A stretch of DNA of 64,000 nt. It comes from Liolophura sinensis. Taxonomy: Eukaryota; Mollusca; Polyplacophora; Chitonida; Chitonidae. Below, piece by piece: positions 1-10,089 of this stretch (position 1 is the first letter of the stretch; each line of letters starts with the position of its first letter). The notes beneath the pieces are model-generated. The model did not search any database. It was not told where the DNA came from and saw only the letters and a program-made list of their open reading frames with translations. The stretch spans positions 86,575,836 through 86,639,835 of the forward strand of contig NC_088295.1 of the NCBI RefSeq assembly GCF_032854445.1, written 5' to 3'. Both the position numbers and the translations under genes were made by a program.

Positions 1-244
1 TTTGTGGTGTCAATTTTTGCCCAGATCAAATGAAGACAAATATTGTCTGAATTTCTGGCTAATGTCTTTGGTGTTAATGTTTGTCCAGATCAGCTGAAAC
101 AGTATTTCGAATTATTTACCCACATATACATAATTTTCTTCTGTGATTGTGTCACTTATGATTGTATTACATGAAGCTAGAATATGTCATGACATTTTTA
201 CCCATCTTTCTGTTGGATGGTCCTTGTATATTTTTTTTTTTTAG

Positions 245-459
245 GCCTTCTTCAACTGTTATGAAACAAACTTCCACTTTGGTTGCTTTGTCTTGTGACA
301 TTGATATCTTTGACTTACAGTGGCAGAGAGCTTCTTGTGTAAGGCAGCATATTTTACGGCTAATTGGGAAGAACTCCACATTTAAAGGGGAACAACTGTG
401 GAGCATCAGGCAGATTGTCAGCTGGTGTCGTCTTCATGCCTTTAGTCCTCACTACCTTG
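245..459 (+). CDS. YEATS2: YEATS2 exon: WQRA / WCR segment
   Basis: The exon follows a T-rich acceptor ending TTTTTAG and ends at donor GTGAGT. It starts with the last base of a split codon and ends with the first base of one. It encodes FDLQWQRASCVRQHILR and then SWCRLHAFSPHY, which line up with the YEATS2 EWQRAMTMRKVLQ and HWCRCHGYTPPD stretches. This part lies upstream of the histone fold and is conserved among animal YEATS2 proteins. The true start of the gene is to the left. Confidence 0.85.
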
Positions 460-3400
460 GTGAGTTGAGCTTGGTGGCCCTGTTATTGTTATTGGTTTCT
501 GTTGTATAAAATTTCAAATATCAACTTGTGAACTCATGTTTTCTGTTAGAGTTCAAATCTTCATAAAAAGGCTACAGGATGTTAAAACTTTGTAACTGTC
601 TGGTTATACTGTAATGATAAGTGAGACAGGTTCATTTCTTGTTCTGATTTAGCTCTCTTTTTCTTTTGAATGCAGAAAAGTTTCCTGTACAAGTCACAGC
701 TGAGAAAACTGAAAAAGAATACAAACTCTACAACAGCTACTCAACATCTGCTAATATTCAGAGTACATTGGATGCTATTCAGTCATCAAGTACATTTCAG
801 TCTGATGAAGATGACATCGATATCATCAGCATTGGTAAGTTAGTTTTCAAGTACAGCTCAGTACTGGCATGCCAGTTCTTCAGGTCAGCTCAGTGTAATG
901 AAGATGACATCAATATCATCTGCATTGTAACTCAGTTCTTAAGTAGAGCTCTGTGGATTTGATTGGTGTTTTATGCCATTCTCCAGCTCTTTGGGTGAGG
1001 ATGACATTGATCATCAGCATTGGTAAGTCATTTTGTAAGTATAGCTCTTCGGATGAGGTTAACATTGATGCCATCAGCATTGGTAAAAACAGCTCTGTGG
1101 ATGGCAATGACATAGACATCATAAGCATTGGTAAGTTTGTCATAAAGCACAGCTCTGTGGATGGCGATGATACAGACATCATAACCATTGGTAAGTTTGT
1201 TATTAAGCATAGCTCTGTTGATGGCGATGACACAGACATCATAAGCATTGGTAAGTTTGTCATAAAGCACAGCTCTGTGGATGGTGATGATATAGACAGC
1301 ATAAGCATTGGTAAGTCTGTCATTAAGCACAGCTCAGTGAATGGCGATGATATAGATATCATAAGCATTGATAAGTCTGTCATTAAGCATAGCTCTGTTG
1401 ATGGCGATGACACAGACATCATAACCATTGGTAAGTTTGTCATTAAGCACAGCTCCGTGGATGGCGATGATATAGACATCATAACCATTGGTAAGTTTGT
1501 CATTAAACACAGCTCTGTTGATGGCGATGATACAGACATCATAACCATTGGTAAGTTTGTCATTAAATACAGCTCTTTGAATGGCGATGATATAGACATC
1601 ATAAGCATTGGTAAGTCTGTCATTAAGCACAGCTCTGTGGATGGCAATGATATAGACATCATGACCATTGGTAAGTCTGTCATTAAGCACAGCTCTTTGA
1701 ATGGCGATGATATAGACATCATAAGCATTGCTAAGTTTGGTAAATCAGTCATAGTGGGAAAGCAAAAAAATTAGACAAACTCTACAGCAGTTACTCAGAA
1801 TCGGCTAAACATAAGTGATTACTTAACGTCTTACATTCATGTATGTTTTCTAAAGATCTCATTTAAAACTTCAGTGAGGACCTCCACAGCCAAGGTGGTA
1901 AGTGTTTCAGAGAGGCGCAATAACTCAGGAAGCTCTCACCAGTGTGTTTGCTGTGAGTTCAAGTCCAGCTCATGCTGGTTGGCTCTCTGGCTGTAAGTGG
2001 GAAGATCTCTCTACAACCTGTGGATGGTCTTGGGTTTCCCCTGGGCTCTGCCCGGTTTCCTCCCACTATAAGGCTGACTGCTGTAGTATAAGTGAAATAT
2101 TCTTGAGTACAGCATAAAACACCAATCAAATAATTAAATAAAACTAAAACTGCCAGCAGTTTCACAGTTTACAAGCAGTCTTCAAAAATTGTTTTCAGCT
2201 TCTCCTTCAGTACAGATCAGTTTCTGGGCAAATGAAAGCTGTCACAGCTAGATATAATCATAGTAGAGCGGTATTTTAAAATACATAGCTGTATAAAAGG
2301 TGGCATTTAGTTGTTGAAATTCTGTCTTTCCTGTTCACTTATATGGACATAAAAAGGGGCACAACAGCGTCAACAACACAAAGCATTGCACTCCTAAAAC
2401 TTTTAGCAGGTATAATAATATTGCAGGGCGACACTGAATTATCTCCCTTGAGGTTACTCTCCTGTTTAAAAGGTGCATTTTTAGGCGCAAGCTCTGGTTC
2501 CATGTGACCTCAGAAAATTGCTAATGACAAAACTTAGCTTTAAGACAGTTTAATTTTGTAAATTTGTTTGGAAAGCCTAGGATAGATGTTAGGTGTTTGT
2601 ATTTTTTAAATCCATTTGGATTTAAAAATACTACCAGTAAATTTAAGTACAACAGATTGTCAGTAAACAACTTAAGAGAACTCCGTCAAATATATATACA
2701 TGTATATTCTACCTCTAAAAAACATTGAGCTCATTGAAGATATCTCAACATTTCTGTGACTCTTGAAGGCTGATATTCTGCCATATATTTTGAACTTACC
2801 ATTAGAGCTGGACAATTTTCAGATGAAGGGAAGATCACATATCAATCTTCACTGTGTGACCTACAAGATTGAGCCTATTTCTTACAGCAGTATACAGTCA
2901 TGCAGACAGTGACTGACATGTTATGTTGTATTCATTGTCCAGATCCGCCAGTCTCCAGAGTTAAAGTAAAAATAAAACAGGAAGAAGAAGATGGAGATGT
3001 GTGCATTCTCCCTGCGTCTGAGACGGCTGTCTTTGTCCAGGAGCTGTCTAAGAAGGTACGAATATACCAGAATTTATGTGCTTACTTTGTTTATGAGGTC
3101 ATGTTAAGAGATTGATTTAAGTCAGTTTGATTTCCACTGAATCAAATTGACATTTAAATGTGATTTTAGCATTCTTCATAATCCTAATAATAGTAAATAT
3201 CCATGTACATGTACAAACATATTATGAGGTCATGAGTTTCCCCTGGGCTCTGCCCGATTTCCTCTCTCCATAATGCTGGCCACCGTCGTATAAGAGAGAT
3301 ATTCTTGAGTACGGTGTAAAACACCAATCAAGTAAATAAATAAAGCAAATATCAGAAAATGGCACATTGAATGATCAAGTAGTAATTTAAAAATGAAACA

Positions 3401-4715
3401 AGCAAATGCCTCCAGTATGTTAAAAGTTTTGTGATGTTTAAAGTTGTGTTAAATAGAAATTATTTTCAATTCTAAACAATATGGTAAAACTCTGCCATTC
3501 TGTCTAAGAAGAAGAAAGAGTTAAAATTTGAGTGTTGAAGTTGCCTTTAACCCTTACAGGTTGGCTTGAGGTTCCGATCGTGGGAGGTAGAGCCGGGTGT
3601 GACCGGGAGCTTCACCGAGGAGGTGTTATTCACGGTAGGTCTCATTACCAGACTTGGCAATCACTGTCTCTGTTGTAATGTATTAGTTAAACAAATTTGA
3701 CATGAGAAGCTAATACATTTGTGCTCACTATTTTACTGTTACAACTGATGCAGATAAAGTTATGTATTAAAGTCAGTGTAGATTGTGATCTCATTGACCA
3801 TACAGGGACAATATTCAAAGATGCCTTCGCCAGTTTTTTTCCTGCTTCTTTGTTAAGAGTTAAGTGATCGCCAGTTATGTATTATATCAGTGAGAGCTGA
3901 TCTGATGTTGGTGTAGTAGTAATCAGTTAGTTAGCTGCTAAAACTGTTTATAGTTAGCATTGTGTCAGACACCGTGTCTTATACACAAAGTTTTTTGCTA
4001 CTGAATGTTAATCTCCATAACCACTAAATTCAAAGCCATTTCGTTGTCAACTGTTATCTGATTTTTTTCCCCATAGGTGATGAAAGGCTTTATGGAGGAT
4101 GTTATTAGACATTCGTTTGCTACAGCTTCTTTTGATTCAAAGTACGTAAATTTTAACTTCAGTTTATTAATTTTTAGTTGCCCTAATTACTCAACCTGTT
4201 TGCATATGAAAGAGCAACTTTCAGTGCAATTTATTCACATTTATGATTAGACGTTGGAGACAAAACTATATTGATGAAATTGGTCAGTTTCAGAGCATCA
4301 CAAAAAGTGTAATTTTTTAAGTCTACAAAGAGTAATGCCCTCAGGATGTGCTTAAATAAACACCTTGCAAACATCTGAAAAATAATATTCCAAATTTCTG
4401 TAGTTTCACTATGAATAGGTGTGTAGTTCATGGTCAGTGCAGCAGTTTATGTTTATTGGTTATGTTTTTGTGGTAATAAAGCAATTAGAAATTAGTTCTA
4501 AGTTGATAGTGAGGTTTTATTACAGACCTATTCTCCAGGTGAGTTATTAGTATGGAGAAATGACTTGACTATACATCTGATTGTGTTACAGCTATCCACA
4601 GGAGATCAAAGTGCAGGATATTTTTCATGCTCTCTGCTCCCTACAAGTGACAGATTTTCTTACAAACCAGAACATTGGCGTGACTGACCCAAACTATTCC
4701 AGCAGTAAGAGGTGA
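245..4715 (+). CDS. YEATS2: YEATS2, C-terminal part (six exons, 5' end outside window)
   Basis: Six exons (245-459, 676-834, 2943-3055, 3560-3634, 4077-4141, 4592-4715) join with consistent phases into about 249 codons plus stop. The product matches the C-terminal end of animal YEATS2 as I remember the human protein: a WQRA...WCR segment, an acidic EDDIDIISI patch (human EEEVDILSL), a KVKIKQEEE linker (human KINIKKEQEE), then a histone-fold-like region ending DFLTNQNIGV (human DFLTNKHMGI). YEATS2 is the scaffold of the nuclear ATAC acetyltransferase complex; its N-terminal YEATS domain reads acylated histone H3 and its C-terminal histone fold pairs with NC2-beta. The N-terminal domain is not in the window. 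The gene is convergent with Sema5. The call rests on conserved motifs read by eye; no search was run. Confidence 0.87.
676..834 (+). CDS. YEATS2: YEATS2 exon: acidic EDDIDIISI linker
   Basis: Bounded by acceptor TGCAG and a perfect donor GTAAGT at 835. It encodes a low-complexity Ser/Thr-rich linker ending SDEDDIDIISI, the counterpart of EEEVDILSL in vertebrate YEATS2. Phase 1 at both ends agrees with its neighbours. The last part of this exon plus the donor is the source of the tandem array that fills the start of the next intron (see 885-1745). Confidence 0.85.
885..1745 (+). repeat. 60-bp tandem array of exon 3' end plus splice donor
   Basis: From 1081 to 1740 eleven 60-bp units stand in perfect register with no indel. 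Each unit matches the end of the 676-834 exon (GATGACATCGATATCATCAGC and following) together with its donor, ATTG|GTAAGT, and about 20 bp of intron. More diverged copies lie at about 893-945, 993-1040 and 1050-1090, nearer the exon. Nine units in the regular part keep GTAAGT; the units ending near 1380 and 1740 have lost it (ATAAGT, CTAAGT). Because 60 is a multiple of three, the plus strand is open from 953 to 1774 in the frame of the exon, coding repeats of DIDIISIGKFVIKHSSVDGD type. Read-through from the exon itself stops at 960-962, so the array is not a simple exon extension. Confidence 0.95.
1877..2144 (+). mobile_element. tRNA-derived SINE, old near full-length copy
   Basis: It shares with the 9028-9286 element the CTCACCAGTG...GAGTTCAAGTCCAGC B-box region, the GGGTTTCCCCTGGGCTCTGCC core, and the AGTGAAATATTCTTGAGTAC...AACACCAATCAAATAA tail. 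The tRNA-like head is strongly diverged. It lies in the YEATS2 intron in the sense direction. Confidence 0.85.
2943..3055 (+). CDS. YEATS2: YEATS2 exon: KVKIKQEEE linker
   Basis: Acceptor TTGTCCAG, donor GTACGA. It encodes DPPVSRVKVKIKQEEE and then GDVCILPASETAVFVQELSKK, parallel to the vertebrate segment with KINIKKEQEE and the short hydrophobic stretch before the histone fold. KIKQEEE also fits a sumoylation-type consensus (hydrophobic-K-x-E lies one residue off: IKQE), which is only a motif match. Starts in phase 1 and ends in phase 0. Confidence 0.82.
3236..3344 (+). mobile_element. SINE 3' fragment
   Basis: A 5'-truncated copy of the same SINE family, from GTTTCCCCTGGGCTCTGCCC to the AATCAAGTAAATAAATAAA end. 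It lies in the YEATS2 intron, sense orientation. Confidence 0.85.
3560..3634 (+). CDS. YEATS2: YEATS2 exon, start of histone-fold region
   Basis: A 75-nt exon in phase 0 at both ends, with acceptor CCTTACAG and donor GTAGGT. It encodes VGLRFRSWEVEPGVTG followed by SFTEEVLFT, which precedes the first long helix of the C-terminal histone-fold-like region. The vertebrate counterpart begins IGITLQPV. Confidence 0.8.
4077..4141 (+). CDS. YEATS2: YEATS2 exon, histone-fold helix
   Basis: A 65-nt exon after acceptor CCCATAG, ending at donor GTACGT. It encodes VMKGFMEDVIRHSFATASF, the amphipathic helix that matches LVNDILRQALAVGYQ in vertebrate YEATS2 and is proposed to contact NC2-beta. It ends on two bases of an Asn codon completed by the next exon. 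Confidence 0.83.
4192..4388. repeat. Dispersed repeat family C, copy 1
   Basis: About 195 bp in the YEATS2 intron that share GAGCAACTTTCAGTG, GACAAAACTA, CACAAAAAGT, TGCTTGAATAAA-like and CTTGCAAA blocks, in the same order, with 42925-43125. Identity is imperfect, so both are old copies of an unidentified dispersed element. Confidence 0.65.
4592..4715 (+). CDS. YEATS2: YEATS2 last coding exon with stop
   Basis: Acceptor TGTTACAG; the first base completes Asn. It encodes YPQEIKVQDIFHALCSLQVT, then DFLTNQNIGVTDPNYSSSKR and TGA at 4713-4715. This matches the vertebrate YEATS2 end IPKEITVSNIHQAICN then DFLTNKHMGILNEDQ. The segment from about 4646 to the stop is repeated in degenerate form downstream. 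Confidence 0.87.
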
Positions 4716-5075
4716 CCAGAGTGTACAGTGATAAATTTTCTCGCAAACCGACAGCTTGGAGCATCCAACCCAAACTGTGCAAGCAGTAAGAGATGACCAG
4801 AGTTCATAGTGGCATTTTTCTTCACAAACTCGCAGAGTGAAGTTTTGCGATTCTAGAGATCAGAGGTGACCAGGATTTTCAGTGGCAAATTTCTTCACAA
4901 ACTAGCAAAGTGAAGTGTTGCGATTCTAGGGATCAGAAATGACCAGGATTTACAGAGACATGTTTCCTCGCAACCAGCATTTTGAGGTATTTGACCCAAA
5001 CTGTTCAAACAGTAAGAGGAGACCAAGGTTTAAAAGGGCAAATTTTGAACCCAAACTGTTTAAGAGGTAAAGGTT
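4716..5075 (+). repeat. Degenerate tandem copies of the last YEATS2 codons in the 3' UTR
   Basis: The coding stretch AGATTTTCTTACAAACCAG...GACCCAAACTATTCCAGCAG...AAGAGGTGACCAG recurs after the stop as about five copies of 65-80 bp starting near 4723, 4801, 4873, 4950 and 5031. Shared blocks are AATTTTCTCGCAAACC, ACCCAAACTGT, CAGTAAGAG and GACCAG. The copies diverge well beyond the level of the 60-bp array and are therefore older. Confidence 0.85.
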
Positions 5076-5463
5076 TTAGTCAAGAGTTCTTTACCTAAAG
5101 TGGGCAGTGGGCAGTGGGCAGCAGTAAAAGATATCTAATACAGAACTTGTCTCAGTAACCAGTACACTCACTTTACTAAACCATTATGGCTGATTAGGTT
5201 TGCTGGACTTCAGTTATAGTTTGTGATTATTTCTTTATGAGAACGGGGAAAGAAAAAATACAGGTCTAATGTGATATTAAATTTCACAAAAATGAATGAC
5301 CAAAGAAACCTTGAGAAAAGCCTAATTTATTCACAGCTGTATAATTCTTGAACCTTTCCTACACATGTGGTATGGTGTGTAATGGGAGATAGTTACCTGT
5401 ATGGCTCAGTCACCTCACTCCAGGAAACAGCAACACTATGCTCAAAATTTAAATTGTTCAGGA

Positions 5464-5469
5464 AATAAA
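5464..5469 (+). terminator. Candidate YEATS2 polyadenylation signal
   Basis: First AATAAA after the TGA on this strand, about 750 bp downstream. In AT-rich DNA such hexamers are common, so this is only a candidate. Confidence 0.3.
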
Positions 5470-5884
5470 TTGCATTAAGAGGAGTAAGATTTTCTGACTT
5501 GTTTGGGGTTTTGTCAAGTTTTGTCTACTTTTTTACTACCAAGGATAAAACTGTCAATGTAAAACCATGAACATGGAAGTGTCAGGAGCAGTCTGATAGC
5601 AGCACAAATCGCATACAGAGTTGTCTCCCCTCAACTCACCAGATAGGATGGTGTATCTTACTATACTTAAAGCTGCTTAAATTCAAGTACAATCAGATTT
5701 TTTATTTCACTGTATAAATGAAATTAGGGTCATAAGAAAGATGATTGAAAACTGTTTCTGAAACTAGGTTTATTTACTTACGTTAGATTAAATTCTTGTT
5801 ATATGCAGTCAAATATATTGATTGTATAGTGGGTCCTACAGACCGTATTGATAATGTATGTCACTAATGTCTCAACCTTCCTTT

Positions 5885-6180
5885 CTGGCCCAGAAATAGA
5901 CGACGAAGGGATCCGTAGAGTGCATGTAATGTGCCTCCTTGTCATAGGATGGATTTCCACCGCTCTTTTATCTAGTGCTGCTTCACTGAGATGCCTTACT
6001 GAAGGCAAGTAAGCCGCCCTGCCCCGCCTGAGCCATTATACTGATTCGGGTCAACCAGTCGTTGCACTATCCCCTTCATGCTGAATGCCAAGTGAGGAAG
6101 TTACAACTTCCTCTTTTAAGGTCTTCGATGTGACTTAGGATTGACCCTGCATCTACCTCTCCTGAACCCAGAAATAGACA
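5885..6180 (+). repeat. Dispersed repeat family B, copy 1
   Basis: About 290 bp closely matching 55087-55375: GACGACGAAGG, TAGAGTGCATG...ATGTGCCTCCTTGT, GATTTCCACCGCTCTTTTAT, CTAGTGCTGCTTCAC, GAAGGCAAGTAAGCCGCC, CAACCAGTCGTTGCACTATC and GTTACAACTT. I know this kind of repeat from mollusc genomes but cannot class it; no coding capacity is seen. Confidence 0.8.
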
Positions 6181-7816
6181 TCCAGGGTCAGGCTAATTTT
6201 CTCACACACAGGTACATGTATGTGTATGGTTCACAAGAAATTTATTCAGAATGTGAATGTAAAGCCTCGCCTAACTGTTTCTACACCTTTCAAAGGGGCA
6301 CATGTAGAAAAGGGTGTGACATCGATGGCTGACGATATGGCCCATAAGACCCACCATACAATCAGAATATTTGACTTCATTTATGAAAAAACCTTAATAA
6401 ATATAAAGTGAAGGTGTTTTCTGATGATGTTCTCAATGGTTATTTAACTGGTGCTTATTTCATTGTTAATGTTTCTTTCTCTTTAATAATGGGGATAAGT
6501 TCAGTGTCCATCGATTGTCTACTATGTCTGAAACTTTTTCAGAAATATTAAACATAATCGAAAATAGTTCCCTTACATTTTGGACATGTCTCTTGGCACA
6601 GTGTTTTTACTTTTATAGACAAAAGAGTCCAAACATTAAGCCTGTCTCTGATAAGTTAACATTTCCCTAGTGTACCATCACATGCTCCATATCTGTGGTT
6701 TTTGGGGTAGGATTTGGGTTATTCAGAATTTTCTTCTAATCATGAATGCTGAATTAAAATGACATGTATATCCTCTGTCAGAATAGCTCTGTTCACCTGA
6801 CACCCAGTCCTTATTAACAGTAATCTTTTATTGTGGAATAGTACGGAAGTGTACGGGTTACCTAGAACTCAGGCTGATATTATACTGGCCATGCCAGTAG
6901 GAATTTAACTGGTGAATACTGAAGACCATGGAATACTAAGTGAGAATGGGGAAGATTTTTGTAAAGTTTCTCCAAACTCGTCATCATTGTGCAATAAATG
7001 TACCTCCTTAGGCCCGCTTTGCCTTTTTTATGGTATCAGAATATGTTGGTGCACATTTATTACTAAAGGCGTGACATTTGACTTTAGTTCAGTGAATTTA
7101 GTAATCAATTGGAGTGAGATAATCAACACGAATGTATTTAATACTGCATTAGTATTATGGTTTAACTACAGCCAAGTTGTACAATTTCAAATAATTCATT
7201 TTTTATTGGCTTGTTAATAAACCTATATTACTGTTTTTGGAAACTAGAGTTGCCTGTTTCTATGTGGATTGATCTTACAATAGCTAGCTAAATCCTTATT
7301 AAAAGATCCATTTGAAATTAGTGTTGATTTCACAGCTGAATTATATGTGGGGTTTTAATTTTGCTGATTCGGTTGTGGACGAGTTTGCCTTGCAATGGGA
7401 AACAACACTGAGTTACGGCCCGTGACAAGCATAGCGCCATCTGGGTTTTGTCTAGGGGAAAGCAGTTCAGCGACACAGCCCATAACCCCGTAATATAATC
7501 CATTAAATTATACCATCCTTCCGTGGATAACACCCAGACAGAGCTATCCCAACCACAGTCATGAGTCATAACTGAGAATTTTGTAGAGGAGTTGGTTCTG
7601 TCCTTCTCTCAAACAGGGAGTTTTCCAGGTTATAGATTCCGATAGCCCTAATTCCATTGCACTTGGAGGTCATGGTAACAAGAAGGGGTCAGTGACACCC
7701 TCTTGTGTGTTTTTACATGAAGTTCACAGACTGCTTCTTTTCCACTGATATGATACATGTTACTGAAGGAAAATTTTGCCATTAATAAAACCAAAGGTTA
7801 GTGGTTTAGCTCAGGT

Positions 7817-7897
7817 ACTCCCTTCTCCTCCACCAATAAAGCTGGCAGCCGTCATATAAATGAAAAATTATCGAGCATGAACAGGAATCAAATTAGA
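7817..7897 (+). mobile_element. Decayed SINE 3' tail
   Basis: CTCCACCAATAAAGCTGGCA, GCCGTCATATAAATGAAA and AATCAAATTAGA follow the order of the SINE 3' region with many substitutions. Confidence 0.5.
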
Positions 7898-7954
7898 CTT
7901 CTTTGTTAGCCTTTAAACAAAATGTTCAGGGTGGTATCTAAAAACGTACTGCAT

Positions 7955-9013
7955 TTATCGAGCTGGGTGGGTTGTTAGTACTCTCTTATCAGATCCCTAT
8001 ACTGTGACAGGGTGGGGTGTCAGTACTCTCTTATCAGATCTCTATACTGTGACAGGGTGGGGTGTCAGTATTCTCTTATCAGATCTCTATACTGTGACAG
8101 GGTGGGGTGTCAGTATTCTCTTATCCGATCTCTATACTGTGACAGGGTGGGGTGTCAGTACTCTCTTATCCGATAGGATCTTTATACTGTGACAAGGTGG
8201 GATGTCAGTACTCTCTTATCCGACAGGATCTTTAAACTGTGACAGGGTGTAGTGTCAGCACACTCTTATCCGATAGGATCTCTGTACTGTGACAGGATGG
8301 GGTGTCTGTACTCTCTATATACAGATAGGATCTCTGTACTGTGACAGGGTGGGGTGTCTGTACTCTCTATATACAGATAGGATCTCTGTACTGTGACAGT
8401 GGGGTATCTGTACTCTCTATATACAGATAGGATCTCTGTACTGTGACAGGGTGGGGTGTCTGTACTCTCTATATACAGATAGGATCTCTGTACTGTGCCC
8501 GAGTGGAGTGTCTGTACTCTCTATATACAGATAGGATCTCTGTACTGTGACAGGGTGGGGTGTCTGTACTCTCTATATACAGATAGGATCTGTATACTGT
8601 GACATGATGGGGGTGTCTGTACTCTCTATATACAGATAGGATCTATGTACTGTGACAGGATGGGGGTGTCTGTACTCTCTATATACAGATAGGATCTGTA
8701 TACTGTGACAGGATGGGGGTGTCTGTACTCTCTATATACAGATAGGACCTGTATACTGTGACAGGATGGGGGTGTCTGTACTCTCTATATACAGTTAGGA
8801 CCTGTATACTGTGACAGGATGGGGGTGTCTGTACTCTCTATATACAGATAGGACCTGTATACTGTGACAGGATGGGGGTGTCTGTACTCTCTATATACAG
8901 ATAGGACCTGTATACTGTGACAGGATGGGGGTGTCTGTACTCTCTATATACAGATAGGATCTGTATACTGTGACAGGATGGGTTGTTGGTATGCTGTGAC
9001 CAACTGGTATTCT
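7955..9013 (+). repeat. Minisatellite, 45-bp then 53-bp units
   Basis: Units begin TGTGACAGGGTGGGGTGTC. To about 8290 the unit is 45-50 bp with TCTCTTATCAGATCTCTATA. From 8290 to about 8980 it becomes a very uniform 53-bp unit (TGTCTGTACTCTCTATATAC then AGATAGGATCTGTATACTG), about 13 copies. A 62-codon open frame at 8004-8192 is an artefact of the 45-bp period. Confidence 0.93.
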
Positions 9014-9027
9014 CTTACCAGTCTTTT

Positions 9028-9286
9028 GGGGGCCTCCGTGGCTCAGTCGGTTAGCGCGCTAGCGCAGCGTAATGACCCAGAAGCCTCTCACCAATGCTGT
9101 GAGTTCAAGTCCAGCTCATGCTGGCTTCCTCTCTGGCCGTAAGTGGAAAGGTCTGCCAGCAACCAGCGGATGGTTGTGGGTTTCCCCCGGGCTCTGCCCG
9201 GTTTCCTCCCACCATAATGCTGGCCGCCGTCGTATAAGTGAAATATTCTTGAGTACAGCGTAAAACACCAATCAAATAAATAAATA
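9028..9286 (+). mobile_element. Full-length tRNA-derived SINE with target-site duplication
   Basis: A head GGCCTCCGTGGCTCAGTCGG (A box-like TGGCTCAGTCGG) is followed by a B box-like GAGTTCAAGTCC, a body with GGTTTCCCCCGGGCTCTGCC-type core, and a tail ending AATCAAATAAATAAATA. The flanks CTTACCAGTCTTTT (9014-9027) and CTTACCAGTCTCTT (9287-9300) form a 14-bp target-site duplication with one mismatch. The element sits inside the satellite block, so it inserted after the array formed. Confidence 0.92.
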
Positions 9287-9480
9287 CTTACCAGTCTCTT
9301 GCCAGAAGTCTCTTACCACAGTGACCCGTGTGTCGCTACAGTATGACAGGATGGGGTGCCATCACACTCTTATCAGATAGGATCTCTGTAATGTGACAGG
9401 GTGGGTTGTTGGTATACTGCGACACAGTGACCCATGTGTCACTACAGTATGACAGGGTGGGGTGTCATTTCTCCCTTATC
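9287..9480 (+). repeat. Satellite remnant right of the SINE
   Basis: Degenerate GTGACAGGGTGGG-TGT / TCTCTTATCAGATAGGATCT units continue to about 9480. DNA from 9480 to 10080 shows no repeat or gene. Confidence 0.8.
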
Positions 9481-10089
9481 AGATTTAAATACCGTAGACT
9501 ACCAGAATTAAATATTGTGAGTTACCAAATTCCTGACTTAGTATACGAGTATTGTTTATTACAATGAAAGTGAAACAAAATGCTAGGGGTGGTATATAAA
9601 AAGTAGAGCATGTATTGACCTGTAGTTTTATATGTATATAAATCACAATGACACAAGGGGGATGGTTCATCACTGAGGCTCTGTGTGCATATTAATTGCC
9701 ATAAATTACCAAATTCACGATTTCAGTACTTTGTGTATTGAGCTGAAGTTTGAATTCATGTGTTGCCCACAAGTGAGGGGTCTGTTAGCCTTGGTGCCAT
9801 TTCTGAGTTATGATTTTTCTTACAGCAAAATCTCCATCAGATATCAGATCAGATTTCACTGCTGTTTTATGAAGCAAGTCTGACAAATCATATAATAGGG
9901 AGTTTAATAATCAACATGGAAGTAATGGACATTTTCTGAACTATAACAGGAAATATGGATTATTGAGACATTTGAGTAACAGGTGTTTTCTTTGTAAAAC
10001 ACGAGGGAAAGGATCAGTTGTTTGTATGTTGAGATGTTCTATGGGTAAAGTTTGAATGTTTGAGAAGTTGTGTCACAAATTTTCTTACT

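Larger units (their letters stand above)
835..2942 (+). other. YEATS2 intron with exon-derived array and SINE
   Basis: Intron between the 676-834 and 2943-3055 exons. It holds the 60-bp array (to about 1745), an old SINE copy (1877-2144) and about 800 bp of AT-rich DNA in which I see no coding signal. A short palindromic stretch with TATATATACATGTATAT lies near 2690-2707. Confidence 0.8.
5076..7950. other. Intergenic DNA, no gene seen
   Basis: AT-rich DNA after the YEATS2 3' UTR. It holds a dispersed repeat (5885-6180) and a decayed SINE tail (7817-7897). The longest open frame here (6912-7217, plus) shows no recognisable motif and is bounded by no convincing splice sites. Confidence 0.6.

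Noticed and set aside
916-1752. 278-codon minus-strand open frame over the 60-bp array (and other minus frames)
   Set aside because: The period of 60 bp keeps every stop-free frame open; the plus-strand homology to the YEATS2 exon explains the sequence.
8004-8192. 62-codon open frame of TGWGVSILLSDLYTV repeats
   Set aside because: Translation of the 45-bp satellite unit; no start context or homology, and the frame is lost when the unit length changes.
9028-9110. tRNA gene
   Set aside because: The A- and B-box-like head belongs to the SINE; no cloverleaf can be folded from it and it continues into the SINE body and tail.
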